Below, piece by piece: positions 1 to 5,109 of a stretch of 11,860 nucleotides of DNA (the first letter of the stretch is position 1; each line of letters starts with the position of its first letter). The stretch is taken from the NCBI GenBank assembly GCA_964527395.1, contig CAZGQD010000040.1:1-11860 (forward strand), in the 5' to 3' direction. This DNA comes from GCA-2688265 sp964527395 (GTDB lineage: Archaea > Nanobdellota > Nanobdellia > Woesearchaeales > GW2011-AR9). The notes below the pieces were generated by a model. The model ran no database searches and had not been told where the DNA came from. It was given only the letters and a program-made list of their open reading frames with translations. A program made the position numbers and the translations under genes.

Positions 1-1241
1 ACTCAGACGATATCTGTTATGGCTATGATGATTCTTTAGATGCAGACCAAGATGGAACTCCTGACGGTTGTGACACAGAAGATAACACTCAAACAGACAC
101 AGATGGTGACGGCGTAGTAGATTCAGCAGATATCTGTGAAGGCTACGATGACGCAGTTGATACTGACGGCGATGGAACTCCTGACGGATGTGATACTTCA
201 GACGGAACCACAACTGATACAGACGCTGACGGTATTATGGACAGTGAAGACAATTGTCCTAACACAGCTAATAATGATCAAGCTGACACTGACGCTAATG
301 GAGTAGGAGATGTTTGTGAATCAAGCACAACTGCACCAAGCTTCCCAAGCTTATCAGCTCAAACAGCTAACGTAAACAGTGAATTTTCATACAGTTTCAC
401 AGTATCAGATACGCAAGACATCTACGATCTAACAATTACTGCAACAAGTACAAGTGACGCAACTACATCAACCTTAGATCTAACAGAGAACACTCATTTC
501 ACATACGATACTACAACTGGTTTAGTTACAATCACTTGGACACCAACCAGTACAGACATCGGAATTCACACAGTAACTTTCACAGCTACTGACAGTGACG
601 CAGAAAGCACATCTACAACTTTCACAATCACAGTTGAAGATGAGTTAAACGAGTATGAACAATCTATTGTAGATTACACAACTGACTTAGAAAACTACGA
701 AATCGACTATGAAGATTTAGAAGATGACTACGATGATGCTGTAGACGATGAAGATGAAGATGACATTGATGATGCTCTAGATAGTTTAGATGATCTATAC
801 GATGACGTATTAGACGTACAAGACGAATTACTAGACTTAGAAGATGACATCAAAGACGCTGAGAACGATGACGAAATCACAAATGATGAAGAAGACGACC
901 TATTGGACGACTTAGCTGACTTAATGGATGACTACGACGATCTAATTGACGATCTAGAAGACATCTTAGGTATCGAAAGCACAACTAGCGACGATTCAAG
1001 TAGCTCAAGCAGCGACGGTGGTTCAAGTAACAGCGGTACAGACACTACAAGCGACAGTGGCGATGATGACTATGATGTAACTGTGACAACTATCAGTCCT
1101 GATACTGGTTCAGACACATCATACGAGAACACAGCATCAAGTACAAGCGCAACCACTCTAGTTCTATTAACAGCTGGAGTAGTATTAGCCTTATTAGGTC
1201 TAATCGCACTTGTAGGCTTCACTGTACTTAGCAGAAAGTAA
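1..1241 (+). CDS. TSP type 3 repeat surface protein, membrane-anchored (5' truncated by window)
   Basis: The frame is open from the first base, so the true start lies upstream; the ATG at 237 is internal to a repeat. From the first full codon (base 3) 412 residues are visible. Residues 1-106 are calcium-binding thrombospondin type 3 repeats with DxDxDG loops and paired cysteines; the first two are 40-residue near copies. Residues about 111-213 form an Ig/cadherin-like beta domain (TGLVTITWTPT, HTVTFTATDSD). Residues about 214-325 are an extremely Asp/Glu-rich, probably helical stalk. A Ser/Gly/Asp/Thr linker follows, then a hydrophobic segment (about 384-408) ending in SRK, which fits a C-terminal membrane anchor with an outside-facing body. 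Binding or adhesion is inferred. No PGF-type sorting motif precedes the membrane segment. Confidence is high for the architecture and low for the partner or role. Confidence 0.85.
   Translation, partial: SDDICYGYDDSLDADQDGTPDGCDTEDNTQTDTDGDGVVDSADICEGYDDAVDTDGDGTPDGCDTSDGTTTDTDADGIMDSEDNCPNTANNDQADTDANGVGDVCESSTTAPSFPSLSAQTANVNSEFSYSFTVSDTQDIYDLTITATSTSDATTSTLDLTENTHFTYDTTTGLVTITWTPTSTDIGIHTVTFTATDSDAESTSTTFTITVEDELNEYEQSIVDYTTDLENYEIDYEDLEDDYDDAVDDEDEDDIDDALDSLDDLYDDVLDVQDELLDLEDDIKDAENDDEITNDEEDDLLDDLADLMDDYDDLIDDLEDILGIESTTSDDSSSSSSDGGSSNSGTDTTSDSGDDDYDVTVTTISPDTGSDTSYENTASSTSATTLVLLTAGVVLALLGLIALVGFTVLSRK
3..242 (+). repeat. Two 120-bp tandem coding repeats (TSP3 units)
   Basis: Bases 3-122 and 123-242 encode two 40-residue units of the same pattern (DICxGYDD, then GTPDGCDT, then TDTDxDG). 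A third, shorter unit from 243 has the more usual NCPNTANNDQADTD form. The DNA is also similar, for example the shared stretch gatggaactcctgacgg. The array probably continues upstream of the window. Confidence 0.8.
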
Positions 1242-1265
1242 ACAAACAAAGCCACATCGGCTAAC

Positions 1266-1286
1266 TTTTTATTTTTTTATTTATTT
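1266..1286 (+). terminator. T-rich archaeal-type terminator
   Basis: A 21-base tract made almost only of T (tttttatttttttatttattt) begins 25 bases after the stop codon of the surface-protein gene. No GC stem precedes it, which fits archaeal oligo-T termination. Confidence 0.6.
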
Positions 1287-1601
1287 AACTCAGCCTTCTT
1301 AAACACCCTAACAAAATAATCCAAAAATAACGCTTTCTCAATAAAAAGCTCATAGAAAACAAGCTCAAAATAGACATAAGAATCCTTCTCAAACAGCAAA
1401 AACAGCGCTATCCACTCACTGGCAATTATATTCTCAACAAGTCCAAAACCACGAGCATTTTGGTTTGGAACAAAGCAAAATCTAAGGCTCAGTGGAATGT
1501 ACCTGCACTAGGTCTGATAGCGCGACAAAAAAGAATATCACTCTTCTATCTCTTAAAAAAATCCAATATAGTACCTACATATCTTAGAAAGACCAAAAAT
1601 C
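1287..1601. other. Intergenic stretch with no convincing gene
   Basis: About 315 bases lie between the terminator and the RhuM-like fragment. No ATG-started ORF of useful length is present on the plus strand. A minus-strand frame (1277-1507) stays open for 76 codons, but it has no ATG and its codon use is unlike that of the neighbours. The block 1417-1520 shares short ordered matches with the region between purB and purA (see findings). I see no RNA gene. Confidence 0.5.
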
Positions 1602-1913
1602 ATGTTCAAAATGACTAAAGATCTAACTATCAGAAATTCAACAGCAGAGTTCCTAATTTTCCAATCAAATGCAAGAGAAGATTCTATAGAAGTAAAATTC
1701 ATAGATGGCACAATTTGGCTTTCACAAAAGATGATTGCAAAGCTATTCGATGTCGACAGAACTGTAGTTACTAAACACCTGAAAAACATCTTTGAAAGTG
1801 GTGAGTTAGTAAAAGATTCAGTTAGTGCAATAATTGCACATACTGCCAAAAGAGCAGATGAAAATTCAGATTGTCGGAAATACCGACATACTGCCCTAAA
1901 ACCAAAACAATAA
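1602..1913 (+). pseudogene. RhuM-family protein, truncated N-terminal fragment
   Basis: About 80 residues match the N-terminal region of the RhuM family (named after a Salmonella pathogenicity-island gene; function unknown), as in IEVKFIDGTIWLSQKMIAKLF, VTKHLKNIFESGEL and SVSAIIAHTA, a helix-turn-helix-like segment. Full RhuM proteins are about 300 residues or more; here the match stops near residue 83 and about 20 unrelated residues lead to the stop, so the core is missing. ATG 1602 and ATG 1611 are both possible starts. The family is widespread in bacteria and mobile regions, so transfer followed by decay is the likely history. The gene may still be expressed as a small DNA-binding protein, but I regard it as a remnant. 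The AbiE-like pair follows on the same strand, which suggests an accessory patch. Confidence 0.65.
1872..1888. repeat. Perfect 6-bp hairpin inside the RhuM remnant tail
   Basis: TGTCGG (1872-1877) and CCGACA (1883-1888) are inverted repeats around a 5-base loop. Next to it, acatactgcc occurs twice (1838-1847 and 1886-1895), placing the hairpin between 10-bp direct repeats where similarity to RhuM ends. Confidence 0.45.
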
Positions 1914-2030
1914 ACCTCTCCCAACAAAAACAATAAACACTCTTCTAACCCAAAAAACCACTCCAATCCTATTCTCTCAAATAGTAACTTTCTCTTATAA
2001 ACACAAACAATTAATCACATGTCAGTAACA

Positions 2031-2038
2031 TTTATAAA
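2031..2038 (+). promoter_or_regulatory. TATA box for the AbiEi-like gene
   Basis: tttataaa is centred about 26.5 bases upstream of ATG 2061, the spacing expected for a leaderless archaeal mRNA. A weaker cttataaa at 1994-2001 lies only about 21 bases upstream of the alternative ATG at 2019. The spacing favours 2061. Confidence 0.5.
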
Positions 2039-2060
2039 GAACCACCAATACTTACTATTC

Positions 2061-2639
2061 ATGCGAGGAGAAAAACAAGAAAGAATCCTAAGGGTACTCT
2101 TAACAGAAGGTCAACCATTAAGCAAAAACAAGCTATCTATCAAGGCAGAATGCACTAGGTCTTGGGTCATTCAGTTCCTAAGAAAACTAGAAAAAATGAA
2201 CCTAGTAAAAGGTACAAAAATAACAAACAAAAAAGAACTAATCAAATACTGGATTTCCATTCATAAACCATATAAAAAATACAGAACTTATTCAGTAAAA
2301 AGACCAAGAAAACTATTAGAAAATGCCAAAATGGACTACGTTCTTACAGGCACACATGCTGAAACAATAGTTCATCATTACTTATTTCCTACAAGAGCAA
2401 TTATTTACATCAAAAAAGAAGATTTACAAAACTGGCATGAATATTTCACAGAAGATGGTCTTTATGGTGGAGGCAACATGAGAGTAGTTCCAGCGGACCC
2501 ACATATATTCTATAGCAAACAAAAGTTAAAAAAGCTCTGGCTTGTCAACATCCCACAACTAATAGTTGACCTTTGGCACGAAAACGGGCCAAGTAGAGAA
2601 GCCGCAGAGATGATCTTAGAAAATGTACACAAATATTGA
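2061..2639 (+). CDS. AbiEi-like antitoxin / winged-helix regulator
   Basis: This 192-residue protein looks like the antitoxin half of an AbiE (type IV) toxin-antitoxin pair. Residues about 4-55 form a winged helix-turn-helix (ERILRVLLTEGQPLSK, then RSWVIQFLRKLEKMNLVKG). The C-terminal half has the AbiEi pattern: MDYVLTGTHAE near residue 93, a beta-rich middle (AIIYIKKEDL, MRVVPADP), and a closing LVNIPQLIVDLWHENGPSRE. AbiEi proteins repress their own operon and block the partner nucleotidyltransferase; the same is inferred here. I chose ATG 2061 because of the TATA spacing and because the helix-turn-helix begins at once; ATG 2019 would add 14 residues. No Shine-Dalgarno sequence is evident. 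The last 17 bases overlap the next gene, so the two are co-transcribed. Confidence 0.7.
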   Translation: MRGEKQERILRVLLTEGQPLSKNKLSIKAECTRSWVIQFLRKLEKMNLVKGTKITNKKELIKYWISIHKPYKKYRTYSVKRPRKLLENAKMDYVLTGTHAETIVHHYLFPTRAIIYIKKEDLQNWHEYFTEDGLYGGGNMRVVPADPHIFYSKQKLKKLWLVNIPQLIVDLWHENGPSREAAEMILENVHKY

Positions 2640-3411
2640 AACAGAAATATCATACAATTATCTTCAAAAAGTAATGGAAGTCTTAGAACAACCTATTTGT
2701 ATGCTTGGAGGTTGGGCTGTTTTTTTCCACGTAAATAAAGCATATCAAGAAGAAAACAACATTCCTTATCTTGGAAGCAGAGACATTGACCTTGGCTTTC
2801 ATTTCGAAGAGAATCCAACAGATCATGAACTAATTAATTCAGAATTTGCCAAAGCCACAAGAATTCTAGAAAAAGATCTTGGTTTTGAACCAATTAGTTT
2901 TCGTCTTCGTAAAGATTTACATTCGGAAACAGGTAAAGAAATCAAAGAAAATGAACACGTACCTGCTCATTTTAGATTCAACATGTTCATTGACCCTATA
3001 ATTGATAGGATTCCAAAGAATTTTACCAAAATATTAAAGTTTCACCCAATTGATGAGCCACTACTTCAGTTCGCATTTGAACAAGAAAAATACAGATCAA
3101 ACAAACAGACATTACACAAAAAACTCCTTCTACCTTCAGTATCTTTAATGGTTGCCATGAAAATAAAAGCATTGCCAAACAGAGGCAAGCAACACAAAAG
3201 AGTAAAAGACATTTGTGACTTATTTGCATTAATTTGGTATGGCGAAGAAACAACCAAATCAATCAAAGAACAAATAACTAATTTAGTAACAATAAAAGAC
3301 ATAACTAAAGCGATAGAATGCCTAGAAAAAGACTCTTTAGAAGCTGCCAGCTCAGCTTTAAACCACACAATAAATGAGATAGACACCACAATAAGAAACT
3401 TAGGCAACTAA
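2623..3411 (+). CDS. AbiEii-like nucleotidyltransferase toxin
   Basis: This 262-residue protein carries the AbiEii/DNA polymerase-beta-type nucleotidyltransferase signature: a glycine pair in LGGWAVFF (G29, G30) and the metal-binding GSRDIDLGF (S52, D54, D56). A later basic helix, LMVAMKIKALPNRGKQHKR followed by VKDICDLFALI, matches the conserved C-terminal motif of the family. Related toxins transfer nucleotides to target RNAs or use GTP; the target here is unknown. The start overlaps the antitoxin gene by 17 bases, as is usual for such pairs; there is no separate promoter, so expression depends on the upstream gene. It appears intact, with every motif present. It could instead be a chromosomal nucleotidyltransferase-fold protein without toxin activity, but the paired gene order argues for an AbiE-type module. 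Confidence 0.75.
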   Translation: MYTNIETEISYNYLQKVMEVLEQPICMLGGWAVFFHVNKAYQEENNIPYLGSRDIDLGFHFEENPTDHELINSEFAKATRILEKDLGFEPISFRLRKDLHSETGKEIKENEHVPAHFRFNMFIDPIIDRIPKNFTKILKFHPIDEPLLQFAFEQEKYRSNKQTLHKKLLLPSVSLMVAMKIKALPNRGKQHKRVKDICDLFALIWYGEETTKSIKEQITNLVTIKDITKAIECLEKDSLEAASSALNHTINEIDTTIRNLGN

Positions 3412-3448
3412 AAAACAAACAAAACATCACTTCTCCACCCAAACAATC

Positions 3449-3455
3449 TTTATAT
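3449..3455 (+). promoter_or_regulatory. TATA box for the small ORF at 3479
   Basis: tttatat is centred 27 bases upstream of ATG 3479, in the same geometry as the other leaderless genes of the window. Confidence 0.45.
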
Positions 3456-3478
3456 GCTCAAAAGCAATAATTAAAGAC

Positions 3479-3556
3479 ATGAAAACATTAGCAAGAGCTG
3501 ACTTAGCATCAAGAGTAAATAACTTCCTAAGCAGACCTACAAAAACTTTCAAATAA
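3479..3556 (+). CDS. Possible 25-residue leaderless small protein
   Basis: The ORF starts with ATG and ends with TAA. It reads MKTLARADLASRVNNFLS and then RPTKTFK, a basic peptide with one possible amphipathic helix. The support is positional: a TATA box lies exactly where a leaderless transcript needs it. No Shine-Dalgarno sequence is seen and I recognise no family. It lies just after the AbiE-like pair and converges on the minus-strand methyltransferase-like gene, whose end (3570) is 14 bases away. It could also be a gene remnant, or the promoter could make a small RNA. Confidence 0.35.
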   Translation: MKTLARADLASRVNNFLSRPTKTFK

Positions 3557-3569
3557 TCACTCTCGTCAA

Positions 3570-4169
3570 CTAATTCTTCACAAAAAAACAATTTCTAGCA
3601 TATCCTCCTAGATATTCAAAACCCAATGAAATAAACTCTCTTGGGTATGGCGAATGCCCAATATGGATGCTGATCCCTCTTGGAGGAGTTACACAGTATA
3701 TCTCTTCTAATAATTCACTCATATATCTTCTAGAAAGCTTTCCATCACACCTATTTCCTATAACTAAACGATCAATAACTCCTAAACTAACAACATTTGC
3801 AGATTCAGAATCAACGCTTCTAAGATATCTAAGTCCATCCAGTTCACTAATAGATACTCTATTTTTATATTCCGGGTTTCCTTCAACGAATCGACCAATT
3901 ACTCTTCGAGTTTTATTAGCTTTGAATGGTTCAACTCCTGTGTATGAACTAATCCCTGCCTCAAAAAGTATCGGCAACAAACGGGTATGAGATGGTCCTA
4001 ACTCAATAACTGGTTTTCCTCTAACTCTTTCTCTTCTTTCTGGTCTAGATAATACGTTCTCAACAATTCTTGCGTTACTACAAGCAAGGATATCTAAGGG
4101 GTCAGAACCATCAATAACTTTTCTAATTTGTCTATTACTTAATTTTCCAGAAAATAATCTCCAAAACAT
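3570..4169 (-). CDS. Class I SAM-dependent methyltransferase-like protein
   Basis: This 199-residue protein has a Rossmann-type methyltransferase pattern: motif I KPVIELGPSHT (about residues 52-62), an acidic residue at the end of the second strand in YTGVEP (E80), and a hydrophobic strand ANVVSLGVIDRLV (about 124-136) where motif IV would lie. A beta-rich end (GISIHIGHSP, FEYLGGYARNCFFVKN) fits the last strands of the fold. The substrate cannot be read from the sequence. GAGG lies about 7 bases before the ATG (4177-4180 on the plus-strand scale), so translation is Shine-Dalgarno-led. It is transcribed against its left neighbours. I am moderately sure of the fold and cannot exclude that SAM binding is lost, because the glycine-rich loop is GPSHT rather than GxGxG. 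Confidence 0.55.
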   Translation of the reverse strand: MFWRLFSGKLSNRQIRKVIDGSDPLDILACSNARIVENVLSRPERRERVRGKPVIELGPSHTRLLPILFEAGISSYTGVEPFKANKTRRVIGRFVEGNPEYKNRVSISELDGLRYLRSVDSESANVVSLGVIDRLVIGNRCDGKLSRRYMSELLEEIYCVTPPRGISIHIGHSPYPREFISLGFEYLGGYARNCFFVKN

Positions 4170-4241
4170 AAAAATTCCTCAATTGTTATTAATCAAAACA
4201 CAAAACAAAGAATAAAACAAAAATAATAACTCCCAATAAAC

Positions 4242-4490
4242 CTAAAGCATCTCACCTAAGTCCTTCTTACCTTTAACCTTTTTCACAGGCTTCCCAGCAG
4301 GAGCTCCTTGAGCCGCCATTTCAGCTGCCAAATCGACACCTAGCTTCTTAAGTTCCTCAATGTGCATATGCATTAGTTGTTCTACAACAGATAATATTCT
4401 AGCTAATTCCTCTCTTTCTTTACTAAGAGTAGCTAAACTACCTTTATGAAATCCAATTCTTTCGTTTTTATCTTCAGTTTTTGCTGCCAT
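4242..4490 (-). CDS. Small helical protein with basic C-terminal tail (unrecognised)
   Basis: The product is 82 residues if it starts at ATG 4490. I chose this start because a TATA box (gtttataaag, minus strand, 4512-4521) is centred about 27 bases upstream; an ATG at 4538 would lie upstream of that promoter. Residues about 8-57 are predicted as one long, partly amphipathic helix (LSKEREELARILSVVEQLM, HMHIEELKKLGVDLAAEMAA). A Gly/Ala/Pro break and a Lys-rich end (KPVKKVKGKKDLGEML) follow. I do not recognise the family. Self-association or binding of nucleic acid by the basic tail would fit but is only inference. The gene is divergent from the PRC-barrel gene, 174 bases apart. Confidence 0.6.
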   Translation of the reverse strand: MAAKTEDKNERIGFHKGSLATLSKEREELARILSVVEQLMHMHIEELKKLGVDLAAEMAAQGAPAGKPVKKVKGKKDLGEML

Positions 4491-4511
4491 ATTACAAAAA
4501 AAGCCATATCT

Positions 4512-4521
4512 CTTTATAAAC
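4512..4521 (-). promoter_or_regulatory. TATA box of the minus-strand helical-protein gene
   Basis: Read on the minus strand this is gtttataaag, preceded by ataa and centred about 27 bases upstream of ATG 4490. This indicates a leaderless mRNA and fixes the start codon. Confidence 0.55.
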
Positions 4522-4601
4522 TTATACAAGCAAAACATAAAAATAAATCAAAATATCAACATAAACTAAGCAAAACCCTTACGAATCTACCCTACTTCTC
4601 T

Positions 4602-4657
4602 ACCATAAAGTTTTTATACGCTAAAACTAAAACTAAGCTTGAGGAATTCAAGGGTGA
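4602..4657 (+). promoter_or_regulatory. Promoter and ribosome binding site of the PRC-barrel gene
   Basis: ccataaag followed by tttttata (4611-4617) looks like a BRE/TATA pair. A short leader then carries a 5-bp hairpin, CTTGA (4638-4642) with TCAAG (4648-4652), that abuts the Shine-Dalgarno sequence GGGTGA (4652-4657), 7 bases before ATG 4665. Pairing of the hairpin would partly mask the first G of the ribosome binding site. Confidence 0.5.
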
Positions 4658-4664
4658 ATAATCA

Positions 4665-4925
4665 ATGGAAAAAGAAAAAAACTATTCTAAAGATCTTTTA
4701 GGCAAGACAGTTGTCTCTAAAATGGGTAAAAAATTCGGCGAAGTCGGCGACATGGTATTTGAAGTAGGTTCAGGAGAACTAATCCACTTAGTCCTAAGAA
4801 GTCCAACTAGCTACACAGAACGTATGGAACTAGAAAAAGACAAAGAAGGCGAACAACTAATCCCATTTTCAGCTGTAATAGCAAGTGGCGATTTCATAGT
4901 AGTCTCCGAAGAAGACATTATCTAG
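4665..4925 (+). CDS. PRC-barrel domain protein
   Basis: The 86-residue product is essentially one PRC-barrel: DLLGKTVVSKMGKKFGEVGD, then FEVGSGELIHLVL, then LIPFSAVIASGDFIVVSEEDI. These six-stranded barrels act as protein-interaction modules. Small archaeal PRC-barrel proteins are known partners of SepF in cell division (CdpB proteins of Haloferax), while others are tied to RNA processing or photosynthetic reaction centres; which applies here is not visible. No transmembrane segment or signal is present, so the protein is cytosolic. The N terminus is Lys/Glu-rich for about 10 residues. The gene has its own promoter and a 12-T terminator, so it is probably a single-gene unit. Confidence 0.85.
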   Translation: MEKEKNYSKDLLGKTVVSKMGKKFGEVGDMVFEVGSGELIHLVLRSPTSYTERMELEKDKEGEQLIPFSAVIASGDFIVVSEEDII

Positions 4926-4956
4926 AAACAAAACCAATAAATTATCAATTTATTAC

Positions 4957-4968
4957 TTTTTTTTTTTT
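4957..4968 (+). terminator. Oligo-T terminator after the PRC-barrel gene
   Basis: Twelve consecutive T residues start about 30 bases after the stop codon, without a stem. This fits archaeal intrinsic termination. Confidence 0.65.
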
Positions 4969-5064
4969 AACATATCTTATTTTCTTACTAACTAAGCATT
5001 CTAATAATCAAATCCACTACAAAACACTTAAACATTCCAAAACATATTCTCAAACCCACATATC

Positions 5065-5104
5065 TATTTAAACAAAAACCCTCAAAACCAAAAGGAGGGG
5101 TGGT
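5065..5104 (+). promoter_or_regulatory. purB promoter and strong Shine-Dalgarno region
   Basis: tatttaaa (5065-5072) is a TATA-like element that would start transcription near 5091-5098. It is followed by aggaggggtggt (5093-5104), the strongest match to a Shine-Dalgarno sequence in the window. The expected start codon should follow within about 10 bases, but none of ATG, GTG or TTG is in the purB frame there. Confidence 0.45.
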
Positions 5105-5109
5105 CAAAA

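Noticed and set aside
3..242. CRISPR-like or non-coding tandem repeat
   Set aside because: The repeats are in frame, encode TSP3 units and have no spacer pattern. No CRISPR array is visible anywhere in the window.
237..1241. ATG 237 as the start of the surface-protein gene
   Set aside because: The same frame is open to the window edge and encodes two more TSP3 units, so this Met is internal.
1277..1507. Minus-strand open frame of 76 codons ending in YFVRVFKKAELNK
   Set aside because: It has no ATG start, and every visible glutamate is GAG whereas the clear genes here mostly use GAA. It is more likely a chance open frame, although a decayed foreign gene cannot be excluded.
1553..1966. Minus-strand ORF opposite the RhuM fragment
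   Set aside because: It lies antisense to a recognisable protein family on the plus strand, and its Phe/Cys-rich composition is typical of a shadow frame.
4446..4661. Plus-strand 71-codon ORF between the divergent genes
   Set aside because: It overlaps the start of the minus-strand helical gene and both promoters. It is Lys/Thr-rich, has no domain, and reads through the Shine-Dalgarno region of the PRC-barrel gene.
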